Under the pieces are notes generated by a model. The model was not told the DNA's origin. It did no database searches and saw only the letters and a list, made by a program, of their open reading frames with translations. Positions 52,873 to 62,030 of a stretch of DNA of 64,000 bases are shown piece after piece (within the stretch, counting starts at the first letter, position 1; every line of letters begins with the position of its first letter). Source of the stretch: Rhizobium binae (GTDB taxonomy: Bacteria > Pseudomonadota > Alphaproteobacteria > Rhizobiales > Rhizobiaceae); the NCBI RefSeq assembly GCF_017357225.1, contig NZ_CP071604.1, positions 1,863,001 to 1,927,000 on the forward strand, given 5' to 3'. The position numbers and the translations under genes were made by a program.

Positions 52873-54150
52873 TCACGCCTCATCGCTGTGGGGAGCGAAG
52901 GGCGGGGCGCTTTTGACGGCAAAGCTCGCCACATAGTCCGGCAGTTCCGTCGGGTCGAAGACATGGCCGTCCATGAAGCGGTCGCGTTCGTCATTGCCTT
53001 CGATGCGGATATCGGCGTCGTCAGGTGCGTTTGCGTCGCCGAGAGCCGTGCGATAGAGGTCCGGACGATAGGCGGAAGCGGCTGCCCGCGCCTTGTTGAG
53101 GCTGGCCTCGGCTTGCCCCCAGCGGATCATCTGGCTGTAGATCCACAGCGCATGGCTCGGGCGGGGATAATTGGCGAAGCCGGAATGAAACTGGAAATAA
53201 TCGGCGATGATGCGCCGGTTTCCCCTGTCGTCGAGGCTGAATTCGCCGGCGAGAACGCGGCGAATGATATCGACGGGGGCGGCAATATAGCGCGGATCGG
53301 CAAGGGCGGCGGCCAGCGCGTCGTGGTTGTCCGGCAGGTCGCACCAGCGGGCTGCGGCGTCGAGCGCCACGATCAGCCGATAAACGGTCTCCGGATGGCT
53401 TTCCGCCCAATCCGGCCGCATGCCGATCACCTTTTCCGGGGCCGACGGCCAGATATCCTGTTTGGTGGCGACGATGCGGCCGAGACCGCGCTCCGAGGCG
53501 ACCATGTTCCAGGGGGCGCCGACGCAGAAGCCGTCGATCGCCCCGGCTGCCAGCGCGTCCGATGTCAGCGGCGGCGGCACGACGACAAGCTTGACGTCCC
53601 TATCGGGATCGATGCCGCCGGCCGCTAGCCAGTAGCGGAATTCGTAATTGTGCGAGGAGAAGGGGTAGGTGACCCCGAAGGTTGGCAGCGGCTCGCCGCG
53701 CGCCTTTATCGCCGCGATCGTTTTTGCCAGAGCATGGGCGTTATCTAGGGCGCTTGCCGTTTCCGGCAATCCGGTACCCTCTCGCATCCTGTCGAAGAGC
53801 CGCGTCGACAAGGTGATCGCATTGCCGCCGCGCCCAAGGGAAAACGGCGTAATCGTCGGCGAGGGATTGGAGCCGAGGCCGAGCATGGAGGCGACCGGCA
53901 TCGGCGACAGCATATGGGCGATATCGAATTGGCGGAATGCCAGCCGGTCACGGACATTCGCCCAGGAGACGTCCTTGACGAGATCGAGCGTCAGGCCTTC
54001 CTTCTGCGCGAAGCCGAATTCCGCTGCCGCGATGAGCACCGATGCATCGACGAGCGGAATGAAACCGGCCCGCAGCACTTTCGGGCCTTCATTGTTGGCG
54101 CGGGCGGGCAAAGGCAGGCCGCCGCCGGAACTGGCGGTCTTCGTCATCAT
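52873..54150 (-). CDS. nasS: Nitrate sensor NasS (NrtA/CmpA-like, cytoplasmic)
   Basis: 425 aa from ATG 54150 with GGAG upstream. It has the nitrate-binding-protein fold of NrtA (LRAGFIPLVDASVLIAAAE, the FSSHNYEFRYWLAAGGI loop, GAPWNMVA) but no signal peptide, so it stays in the cytoplasm and senses nitrate there. In other alphaproteobacteria, NasS binds NasT and releases it when nitrate is present. Follows nasT by 40 bases. Confidence 0.93.
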   Translation of the reverse strand: MMTKTASSGGGLPLPARANNEGPKVLRAGFIPLVDASVLIAAAEFGFAQKEGLTLDLVKDVSWANVRDRLAFRQFDIAHMLSPMPVASMLGLGSNPSPTITPFSLGRGGNAITLSTRLFDRMREGTGLPETASALDNAHALAKTIAAIKARGEPLPTFGVTYPFSSHNYEFRYWLAAGGIDPDRDVKLVVVPPPLTSDALAAGAIDGFCVGAPWNMVASERGLGRIVATKQDIWPSAPEKVIGMRPDWAESHPETVYRLIVALDAAARWCDLPDNHDALAAALADPRYIAAPVDIIRRVLAGEFSLDDRGNRRIIADYFQFHSGFANYPRPSHALWIYSQMIRWGQAEASLNKARAAASAYRPDLYRTALGDANAPDDADIRIEGNDERDRFMDGHVFDPTELPDYVASFAVKSAPPFAPHSDEA

Positions 54151-54190
54151 ATCCACTCCGGTTTCCTCCGGAAATTGGCCGGGTCAGCCA

Positions 54191-54778
54191 TCACATCAAA
54201 AGTCCCGCGGCGGTGACAACGCTCTGGGCGATTTCAGACATCTTCTTCTTTTCGTTCATCGCCGTCTGGCGCAGCAGGGCGAAAGCCTCTTCCTCGCTCA
54301 GGCCGCGTTTCCTCATCAATATACCCTTGGCGCGCTCGATGAGCTTGCGTTCCTCCAGCGCCGAACGGGCATCGGCAAGTTCCCGCCGCAATCGGCTGAA
54401 GGCATTGAAGCGGCTGACGGCCATGTCGAGGATCGGTTTGACGCGTTCCTTCTTCAATCCGTCGACGATATAGGCGGAGACGCCGGCCTCGACCGCAGCC
54501 TCGATCGAGGCCGTGTCGGAGCGATCGACGAACATGGCGATCGGGCGGCTGACCGTGCGCGTCAGCTGGAACAAATGCTCCATCATGTCGCGGTTCGGAT
54601 TTTCGATATCGATGATGATCACATCAGGCATCAGCGTTTCGATGGTTCGGGCGATGCCGTTGACCTCAAGGACCACGGTGACACGCGCATGCCCTGCCTC
54701 TCGCAGCCCTTCCTCGATGATGGAGGCGCGAATGGCATTTTCGTCGATCACCAGAATTGTCAGATCGCGATGCGTCAT
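54191..54778 (-). CDS. nasT: Antitermination regulator NasT (receiver-like plus ANTAR)
   Basis: 195 aa from ATG 54778. A response-regulator-like domain (residues 1-125), without a clear phosphorylation pocket, is joined to an ANTAR RNA-binding domain (about 130-190: ALEERKLIERAKGILM and EEEAFALLRQTAM). It binds leader RNA and prevents terminator formation when released by NasS. The matching target is the leader terminator upstream of narK. Confidence 0.94.
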   Translation of the reverse strand: MTHRDLTILVIDENAIRASIIEEGLREAGHARVTVVLEVNGIARTIETLMPDVIIIDIENPNRDMMEHLFQLTRTVSRPIAMFVDRSDTASIEAAVEAGVSAYIVDGLKKERVKPILDMAVSRFNAFSRLRRELADARSALEERKLIERAKGILMRKRGLSEEEAFALLRQTAMNEKKKMSEIAQSVVTAAGLLM

Positions 54779-54862
54779 TTGTATATTTATGACGCGCTGC
54801 AGCAATGATTGCAAGGCGTTCGCCTGAAAAATGTGCGAGAGCGATTCGTGCACAAAAAATAA

Positions 54863-55867
54863 TCAAACGGTTGTACTTTCGCGCGGGATCAGTGCAAAGC
54901 CAAGATCGATTTGCTGATCTTTTGACCTCAAGGAAGAAGTCAGCGCCGCGAGTACCTTTTCAGCGGCCAACTTTCCGGTTTCAAAACGCCGAGTTATTAC
55001 GGAGGAGAGCGAGGGCGCGGCGCAGGCGGCGAATTCCAGATCGTGAAATCCCATGATCGCGATGTCATCCGGTACGCGTATGCCGCGTTTGCGGCACTCC
55101 TGCATGGCGCCGAGCGCCAAATTATCGTCCGTGCAGAAAATCGCCTCTGGAGCCTTACCGCGGTCGCACGTCAAGGCGAAGAGGTCGGAGCCGAGCGCGA
55201 CGGAGCTGTGGCGCGGCTTCTCGGCGATGATTTGGAGGTCCGGCAAGCCAGCCTCTTCCATCGCCGCCCGGTAACCGTCGAAACGGGACCGGGCTCGATG
55301 GTCGAGGTTGCCGGTCAGAAAGGCGATGCGGCGGAAGCCGCCTTCGATCAGGTGGCGCGTCGCCGTCTGACCGGCTTGTTCCTGCGACATTCCGATGTTG
55401 AGATCGATCGGATCCGGGGAAAGCTCGAAGGTCTCGACGACGGGCAGACGGGCTTGGGTAAGAAGCTGCCGCGATAGCAGTGTGTGGTGCGTTCCAGTGA
55501 TGATAATCGCCTCCACCCTCTGTCCGAGAAGCGCCTTGATGGCGCTTTCCTCCTCGACCTCGGAATAGCGGCTATTGACGACGATTACCTGGAAGCCTGC
55601 CGCGACCAGGACGTCGTGAAGCGCAAACAGATATTCCGCGAAGATGACGTTGTAGAGGGTCGGAACAATGACGCCGACCGCATGCGTGCGCGCGGAGGCA
55701 AGGCGGCTTGCTGCTATATTGGGGACATAGCCGAGTTCCTTGACGGCGGCGTCGACGCGCAGCCGCAGGGCTGGCGAGACCGCATGAGGTTTGCGTAATA
55801 CCCTGGAAACCGTAATCGGGCTGACACCCGCGAGATTGGCAACGTCATCAAGGGTTATCCGCCGCAT
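54863..55867 (-). CDS. LacI-family repressor of the adjacent sugar transporter
   Basis: 334 aa from ATG 55867. The DNA-binding domain (TLDDVANLAGVSPITVSRVL, residues 5-24) is followed by the hinge and a sugar-binding domain. It is divergent from the CUT2 ABC transporter, with two CG-centred palindromes in the 226-base gap. It most likely represses the transporter until the sugar or a derivative binds. Sugar identity not predictable. Confidence 0.93.
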   Translation of the reverse strand: MRRITLDDVANLAGVSPITVSRVLRKPHAVSPALRLRVDAAVKELGYVPNIAASRLASARTHAVGVIVPTLYNVIFAEYLFALHDVLVAAGFQVIVVNSRYSEVEEESAIKALLGQRVEAIIITGTHHTLLSRQLLTQARLPVVETFELSPDPIDLNIGMSQEQAGQTATRHLIEGGFRRIAFLTGNLDHRARSRFDGYRAAMEEAGLPDLQIIAEKPRHSSVALGSDLFALTCDRGKAPEAIFCTDDNLALGAMQECRKRGIRVPDDIAIMGFHDLEFAACAAPSLSSVITRRFETGKLAAEKVLAALTSSLRSKDQQIDLGFALIPRESTTV

Positions 55868-55939
55868 GGAGTTCCGCCGCTCGTTTTAGAAAATCAGACT
55901 TCATATTCTCTCATGGCAGCAACATTGCCACAACTATAG

Positions 55940-55978
55940 TTGATAGCGCTAGCAAATGAGATTTGACAGCGCTGTCAG
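55940..55978. promoter_or_regulatory. Two LacI-type operators
   Basis: TTGATAGCGCTAGCAA (55940-55955) and TTGACAGCGCTGTCAG (55963-55978), both with a central GCGC as in LacI-family sites. The second contains the perfect palindrome TGACAGC-GCTGTCA. Centres are 23 bases apart. They lie between the repressor gene and the transporter operon. Confidence 0.75.
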
Positions 55979-56093
55979 CTATGTTAATCTTAAATTGTAC
56001 CGGAAGCGTAGGGGTGGAATCTTTTCCGGGCTAAATATGCACATTTAGAAGCATAGAAGAGGCGGCTCAGTTCGCCGGAGGAGGAGAACATCC

Positions 56094-57233
56094 ATGCATA
56101 AGGTGAAGAAAGCAAAACTCGCCCGCATTGCCGCGTTTTCTGCGTCCGCATTTGCCTTGCTCTGTGGCGCGGCCAGCGCGGAGCCTAAGGTCGTATCCGG
56201 TCCCGCCGCCGACCCCGGATGCATGGTGCCCTGGGCAGCGGACACGCAGTTCCTGCAATATCCGAAGAAGGATGGCCCCTATCGCATCGCGCTGGCCAAC
56301 GGCTATATCGCCAACACCTGGCGTATCCAGATGGTGCAGACGGCCAAGGCCTATGCCGCTCAACCGGATGTCGCGGCCAAGCTCAAGGAATTTAAGGTTG
56401 TTTCGACCGGCGAGGACGTGCCGGCACAGATCTCCGCAATCAACAACTTCATCGATGCAGGTTATGACGCCATCGTGGTGAACGCTCAAAATCCCACCGC
56501 CTTCGGTCCGGTGATCAAGCGCGCCAAACAGGCCGGTGTGATCCTCGTTGCCTTCGACAATATTCTTGACACCAAGGACGCGATCAATGTCAACGTCGAT
56601 CAGAAGGGCCTCGGTGTCATCTGGGCAGACTGGCTGATCAAGCATCTGCCGAATGGCGGCAAGGTGCTGGAAGTGCGCGGCGTCGCCGGCACTTCGGTGG
56701 ACACGGATCGTCACAATGGCATCCATGAGACCCTGGACGCCTCCGGCAAGAAATTCGCTGTGACCGAAGTGGTCGGAAAATGGGATGATGGCGTTGCTCA
56801 GAAGGCGACGGCCGATGCGATCGCCACCAACGGTCCGTTCGACGGCATCACCGCCCAGGGCGGCGATACCGGCGTCGTGCAGGCGATGATCGATGCCAAA
56901 CATCCCTTTGTTCCATTCGGCGGTGAGACGGAAAACGGTTTTCGCAAATTCTGCGCCGCCCATGCCGCCGACGGCCTGAAATGTTCGTCCGCCGGCACGG
57001 GTCCGGCCCAGGTCGCCGTCGCCATCAAGACCGCGATCGCCGCACTTGAAGGGCAGGTTGTGCCGCAGGCTATCAAATTGCCGACCGCGCTGGTTTCTGA
57101 CCCGGATTTCAAAGAGGGGCAGGACTACTACCCGGCCCAATCCGACAACTTCTTCGTCGGCAACTCTTTCCCGACCTGCGGCATCAATTTTACGGCCCAG
57201 GAAATCATGGGGCAGACCAAAGAGAACCAATAG
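56094..57233 (+). CDS. Sugar ABC transporter substrate-binding protein (CUT2)
   Basis: 379 aa from ATG 56094, behind GGAGGAGG. Sec signal peptide to about residue 29 (cut after ASA). The mature part is a ribose/galactose-type periplasmic binding fold (YRIALANGYIANTWR, the DNILDTKDAINVNVDQ segment, GGDTGVVQAM). It is longer than typical RbsB because of an N-terminal insertion. First gene of the four-gene operon, under the two operators. Confidence 0.92.
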   Translation: MHKVKKAKLARIAAFSASAFALLCGAASAEPKVVSGPAADPGCMVPWAADTQFLQYPKKDGPYRIALANGYIANTWRIQMVQTAKAYAAQPDVAAKLKEFKVVSTGEDVPAQISAINNFIDAGYDAIVVNAQNPTAFGPVIKRAKQAGVILVAFDNILDTKDAINVNVDQKGLGVIWADWLIKHLPNGGKVLEVRGVAGTSVDTDRHNGIHETLDASGKKFAVTEVVGKWDDGVAQKATADAIATNGPFDGITAQGGDTGVVQAMIDAKHPFVPFGGETENGFRKFCAAHAADGLKCSSAGTGPAQVAVAIKTAIAALEGQVVPQAIKLPTALVSDPDFKEGQDYYPAQSDNFFVGNSFPTCGINFTAQEIMGQTKENQ

Positions 57234-57309
57234 CAGCCTTCCTCGGATATGGTTGCGGGTGTTCGCACCCGCAATCTTGGCCACGACAGGGCGAACGGAG
57301 GCTGGGCGC

Positions 57310-58848
57310 ATGACTTTGTCCGAACCGATTTTCCGCATGGAAGGCATATCGAAGCGGTATGGCGGAGCCGTCGCGCTTAAGGATGCCAATATCGCCATTC
57401 GGCCAGGGGCGATTCATGCCGTCCTTGGCGAGAACGGCGCCGGCAAGTCCACACTGATCAAGATCATGGCGGGCGTCGTGGCGCCGGACGAAGGGCGCAT
57501 GCTGCTTGATGGCAAGGAGGTTACCTTTGCCTCGCCGGCGGCCGCCAATGCCGTGGGCATCGTCTGCGTTTTCCAGGAGCTTTCGCTCATTCCCGATCTG
57601 TCTGTCGCCGACAACATTGTCATCAGCCATCCGCCACAGAGGTTCGGTATGATAGACCGGCGCAAGCAGCGCAAGATCGCCGAGGAAGCGCTGGCTCGTG
57701 CCGGCGCGTCCGATATCCATCCGTCGGTACTGGTCAAAGAGCTACCCTTGTCTCGGCGGCAGATGGTGGAGATTGCCAAGGCACTTGCCCGTAAGCCGCG
57801 ATTGATGATCCTCGACGAGGCAACATCGGCGCTGACGCAGGCGGATGTCGAAAAGGTCTTCGCCGTACTGAAGCGCCTGCGCGCCGAAGGGATGGCGCTG
57901 ATCTACATCTCTCACCGCATGCACGAAATTGCCCAACTGGCCGATGACTGCACGGTTTTCCGCAACGGCCGTAGCATCGAATCCTACCCCGCGGGCACCA
58001 AGAGCGATCAGCAGGTAGTCGAACTGATGATCGGTCGTGAATATACCAATGTCTTCCCGCCGAAGCCCACGCATCCACTGGAGAAGAAACCGATCCTTTC
58101 CTGCCGCGATCTTTGCTGGGGCGATCGGCTGTCGGGCATCACTTTCGACATCCGGCCCGGCGAGATCATCGGCCTCGGCGGACTGGACGGGCAGGGGCAG
58201 CGCGATTTGCTGCTGGCCTTCTTCGGCGTACTGCGTGACCTGAAAGGGGAGATCGCGATCGACGGCATGCCGGTCAGACTGAAGAGTCCCCGTCAAGCCA
58301 AGTCTGACGGCATATCCATGGCGTTGATCCCCGAGGACAGGAAAACCGAAGGGTTGATGCTGTCGATGACCGTGCGCGAGAACCTCTCCATCGCAGCCCT
58401 CGACCGCATATCGCGCAGTGGCGTCATTGATCGGACGACCGAGCGTCGCGAAATCGACGAACTGTTCAAGCTTCTGGCAATCAAGGCTGCGACGATCGAC
58501 ATGCCCGTTGCCGGCCTTTCCGGCGGCAACCAGCAGAAGGTGGTCATTGCCAAATGGCTGATGAACCGGCCGCGCATTATCCTGCTCAACGATCCGACGC
58601 GCGGCATAGACGTCGGCACAAAGCAGGAAATCTATCTGCTGCTGCGCAAGCTTGCGGATTCCGGAGCGGCGATCATCTTCTACTCCACCGACTATGACGA
58701 ACTGATCGGATGCTGCGACCGGGTACTCGTCATGTATGATGGAAGCATTGTCCGCGAGCTTGAAGGCGCCGATATCAACGAACATGAGTTGATCGGCGCC
58801 GCGCTCAATATCGGCGGCGACTACGCACAACAAAAGGCAGCGCCATGA
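57310..58848 (+). CDS. Sugar ABC transporter ATP-binding protein (CUT2, two domains)
   Basis: 512 aa from ATG 57310; an upstream open frame overlaps the previous gene and is not coding. Two nucleotide-binding domains: the first has an intact Walker A GENGAGKST (40-48) but a changed signature LSRRQ near 146; the second has a degenerate Walker A (GLDGQGQRDLL) and an intact LSGGNQQKV near 402. This split is the RbsA/MglA norm. Overlaps the first permease by four bases. Confidence 0.93.
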   Translation: MTLSEPIFRMEGISKRYGGAVALKDANIAIRPGAIHAVLGENGAGKSTLIKIMAGVVAPDEGRMLLDGKEVTFASPAAANAVGIVCVFQELSLIPDLSVADNIVISHPPQRFGMIDRRKQRKIAEEALARAGASDIHPSVLVKELPLSRRQMVEIAKALARKPRLMILDEATSALTQADVEKVFAVLKRLRAEGMALIYISHRMHEIAQLADDCTVFRNGRSIESYPAGTKSDQQVVELMIGREYTNVFPPKPTHPLEKKPILSCRDLCWGDRLSGITFDIRPGEIIGLGGLDGQGQRDLLLAFFGVLRDLKGEIAIDGMPVRLKSPRQAKSDGISMALIPEDRKTEGLMLSMTVRENLSIAALDRISRSGVIDRTTERREIDELFKLLAIKAATIDMPVAGLSGGNQQKVVIAKWLMNRPRIILLNDPTRGIDVGTKQEIYLLLRKLADSGAAIIFYSTDYDELIGCCDRVLVMYDGSIVRELEGADINEHELIGAALNIGGDYAQQKAAP

Positions 58849-59840
58849 CCGGACTGGCTTTCGGCGAACGACGGTTTTGGTATGCGCAACAGAAAGGCAC
58901 GTTGTTTGCCGCACTGCTCTTCGCCACCATGTTCGCTCTCTACGTTTCGAACCACCCGGCGGGTTTTACCCCCAACGTCGTGCAGACGGCATCGAACAAG
59001 GCGACGCTGCTTGCGTTTGTTGCGATGGCCCAATGCCTGGTCGTCATCACCGCCGGCATTGACCTTTCAGCCGGCATGGTTTTGGTCCTCTGCAATTGCC
59101 TTGCCTCCTGGCTGGTCGTCGGAACGCCGCTGGAGACGGCGGCGGGCATCTTCGTGGTGCTGCTTGCCGGGCTCGGCTGCGGCATGCTGAACGGGCTCAT
59201 CATTATCTTCGGCCGGCTGCAGCCGATTGTCACGACGATTGCAACTAGCGCGATTTTCTACGGCTTAGCGCTATTGCTGAGGCCGACTCCCGGAGGCTCG
59301 GTCAACGAGGATCTGGCCGATGCGTTTACCTCCAAGCTTTTCGGGGTCGTTCCGGCTAGCCTCAGCGTCCTTCTTGCAGTTATCCTCGTCATCTGGATAC
59401 CGTTCAGCCGCTCGACGATAGGCAGGGCAGCCTATGCCGTCGGTTCGGCCGAGAATGCCGCCTTCATGTCGGCGATGCCAGTCAAGCGGGCAAAATTTGC
59501 CGCCTATGCCTTGGCTGGACTTCTTTCGGCAATCGGCGGGCTCTACCTCACCTTTTTCTCGTATACCGGCGAAGCGGCTCTGGCGAGTGGCAACGCCTAC
59601 ACACTCTATTCGATTGCGGCGGTGGTGCTCGGCGGCGTTTCCCTTGCGGGCGGCAAGGGAAGTGCCGTCGGCGCCGTCTTCGGCGCCTTGGCATTTCGAA
59701 CGATCGGCGATTTGCTGTTCGTGTTCGATTTCGATCCGCTTTGGCAGCCGCTGTTCCAGGGCGTAGTTTTGATGCTGGCGATCAGCATCGGCTGCATCGG
59801 CCTTTCACGGGTTCGCAATCGGCTGGAGTGGTTTCAATGA
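58845..59840 (+). CDS. Sugar ABC transporter permease 1
   Basis: 331 aa from ATG 58845 (ATGA overlap with the ATPase gene). About ten hydrophobic segments; the CUT2 motifs are CLVVITAGIDLSAGMVLV near 60-77 and VVLGGVSLAGGKGSAVG near 262-278. Forms the membrane channel together with permease 2; two different permeases imply a heterodimer. Confidence 0.92.
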   Translation: MTGLAFGERRFWYAQQKGTLFAALLFATMFALYVSNHPAGFTPNVVQTASNKATLLAFVAMAQCLVVITAGIDLSAGMVLVLCNCLASWLVVGTPLETAAGIFVVLLAGLGCGMLNGLIIIFGRLQPIVTTIATSAIFYGLALLLRPTPGGSVNEDLADAFTSKLFGVVPASLSVLLAVILVIWIPFSRSTIGRAAYAVGSAENAAFMSAMPVKRAKFAAYALAGLLSAIGGLYLTFFSYTGEAALASGNAYTLYSIAAVVLGGVSLAGGKGSAVGAVFGALAFRTIGDLLFVFDFDPLWQPLFQGVVLMLAISIGCIGLSRVRNRLEWFQ

Positions 59841-60820
59841 GCGAGGAAGCGTCCTCCATGCGCCAGCTTCGAGTGCCTGCACGCCTGCGCGGCGTCGATC
59901 CGGCCGTGGCAACCGCTTTCGGCTGCATTGTCGTGCTTTTGCTCGCAGGATCAATCTATTCGCCGAATTTCCTCTCGCCTGATTATCTGTTGCAGCAGTT
60001 GAAGGTGGCTTCGTTCCTCGGCGTCATCGCCACCGGCATGATGGCCGTTATCCTGCTCGGCCAGATCGACCTGTCAGTGCCGTGGATCGTAACGACCGGC
60101 GCGATGATGGCCTGTGCTGCGACCGCTTATGGTACGGCAGGCTCGGTGATAGCAATTCCGTTCGGCATCCTCTGCGGCGCCGCGATCGGTCTCGTTAATG
60201 GTTTGGCGGTCGGCTATCTCCGCATTCCCTCGATGATCATTACGCTGGCGACCAACGCCGTCGCGCAAGGTCTGATGGTCGTCTACACGGGCGGCTTTTC
60301 TCCGCAGGACTCGGCTTCATCGGCCATGCGGTTCCTGGCCACAGGCTACACGGTATCCGGACTTCCTAACGGCGTTCTCGTATGGCTGGCCGTCGGCTTG
60401 GCTGCGGTCTTCGTCCTGACACGCACGACATTTGGGCGGTCGCTCTATGCAATCGGGAACCGGGAGCGCGCCGCCTATCTGTCCGGCATCGACACCCGGC
60501 GCGTGACCTTGTTAGCTTTCGTCATGTCAGGCGGGCTGAGCGCACTCGGCGGCGTTCTGCTGGCCGGCTATGCATCAAAGGCATCGCAGTCGATGGGTGA
60601 CGCCTATCTCCTGCCTTCGATTGCCGCCGTGGTCCTCGGCGGGACGCATGTGCTCGGAGGCAAGGGTTCCTACCTCGGAACCGTGGCAGGGGTCATCCTG
60701 ATCACGCTCCTTCAATCGATCCTTTCGGTGATGCAGATCGAAGAGGCTGGCCGCCAGCTCATCTACGGCGCCGTCATCATCGGCATGCTTCTGCTCTATG
60801 GTCGTCAGAAGTTGGCCTGA
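59837..60820 (+). CDS. Sugar ABC transporter permease 2
   Basis: 327 aa from ATG 59837, with a four-base overlap to permease 1. Same RbsC-like plan: MMAVILLGQIDLSVPWIV near 60-77 and VVLGGTHVLGGKGSYLG near 262-278. Final gene of the operon; no catabolic enzyme gene follows, so the sugar is metabolised by genes elsewhere. Confidence 0.92.
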   Translation: MSEEASSMRQLRVPARLRGVDPAVATAFGCIVVLLLAGSIYSPNFLSPDYLLQQLKVASFLGVIATGMMAVILLGQIDLSVPWIVTTGAMMACAATAYGTAGSVIAIPFGILCGAAIGLVNGLAVGYLRIPSMIITLATNAVAQGLMVVYTGGFSPQDSASSAMRFLATGYTVSGLPNGVLVWLAVGLAAVFVLTRTTFGRSLYAIGNRERAAYLSGIDTRRVTLLAFVMSGGLSALGGVLLAGYASKASQSMGDAYLLPSIAAVVLGGTHVLGGKGSYLGTVAGVILITLLQSILSVMQIEEAGRQLIYGAVIIGMLLLYGRQKLA

Positions 60821-61220
60821 TTCCGTCGGCCCCGCGAAACTCTTCTGCGCGTCGCGGAAGCCGTGTGCAGGCCGACCCTCCTTTCAACCATGTGAGAGAC
60901 CCGGCCGCGTCTGTTGAGGCGGCCTTGGCAAGATCGATTTTCGCCGCTGCAGTCTCCGAAGCGACGGTAACGTTGGTCTTGTCATCGCGCCGGCGTACCT
61001 GGAAAAATAATGCCGGCGCAGGCCGCAAATCGAAAGAGCGTACCTTCGGTTATCGTGGTATATAGCTTAGAGAAATGCAGCGAAAACCGTGGGATGGGAG
61101 AGCTTTTCGCTCGCAGCTGATGCTATCCGGACGATTGCAATTTGTCACGACTGCGGCAGGCAGTCCCATGGCCGCCGTCTTGAGATAATGAAAACCAACA
61201 ACGGCTTTGGAGGGCCGACC
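60821..61220. other. Gap between the ABC operon and the peroxiredoxin gene
   Basis: 400 bases without a gene I can support. GGCCGC and GCGGCC at 60903-60924 could form a small hairpin, perhaps the operon end; no T-run. Promoter of the peroxiredoxin gene must lie near 61130-61200. Confidence 0.4.
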
Positions 61221-61880
61221 ATGAGCTTACGTATCAACGATATCGCTCCCGACTTTACCGCCGACACCACGCAGGGACCGATCAGCTTCCATGACTGGAT
61301 CGGCAACGGCTGGGCCGTGCTGTTTTCGCATCCGAAGAATTTCACGCCGGTCTGCACAACCGAGCTCGGCGCGATGGCAGGCCTGGCGGGCGAATTTTCC
61401 AAGCGCGGCGTCAAGATCATCGGCATCTCGGTCGATCCGGTCGAAAGCCATGCCAAGTGGAAGGGTGACATCAAGACGGCAACCGGCTTCGACGTCGACT
61501 ATCCGCTGATCGGTGATAAGGATCTCAAGGTCGCCAAGCTCTACGACATGCTGCCGGCAGGCGCCGGCGAGAGCTCTGAGGGCCGCACGCCCGCCGACAA
61601 TGCGACGGTACGTTCGGTGTTCATCATCGGCCCGGATAAGAAGATCAAGCTGATCCTGACCTATCCGATGACGACGGGCCGCAACTTCAACGAGATCCTG
61701 CGCGCCATCGATTCCATCCAGCTGACGGCAAAACACCAGGTGGCGACGCCGGCAAACTGGAATCAGGGCGAGGATGTCATCATCACCGCCGCGGTCTCCA
61801 ACGAAGACGCGATCACGCGTTTCGGTTCCTTCGATACGGTTTTGCCTTATCTCCGGAAGACGAGACAGCCGACGGCCTGA
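61221..61880 (+). CDS. 1-Cys peroxiredoxin (Prx6 type)
   Basis: 219 aa from ATG 61221 with GGAGGG upstream; the longer open frame upstream is not family-like. Reduces hydrogen and organic peroxides. The peroxidatic Cys45 is in FTPVCTTELG, and the C-terminal arm (about 165-219) is typical of the Prx6 subfamily. Only one cysteine is present in the protein, so a thiol partner is needed. Transcribed alone. Confidence 0.93.
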   Translation: MSLRINDIAPDFTADTTQGPISFHDWIGNGWAVLFSHPKNFTPVCTTELGAMAGLAGEFSKRGVKIIGISVDPVESHAKWKGDIKTATGFDVDYPLIGDKDLKVAKLYDMLPAGAGESSEGRTPADNATVRSVFIIGPDKKIKLILTYPMTTGRNFNEILRAIDSIQLTAKHQVATPANWNQGEDVIITAAVSNEDAITRFGSFDTVLPYLRKTRQPTA

Positions 61881-62030
61881 CCGGCGCTTTCATGCCTGTC
61901 CCGAAGCCGCCGCGGCCATCCAGCCCGGCGGCTCTTTCGCGCCGGCATTGCGGAAATGGGGAAGCGTCGCACCTCGATCAATGGTATCTAAGATGAGCGT
62001 CGCGATGATAGTCGAACCTGCTGAGATCCG

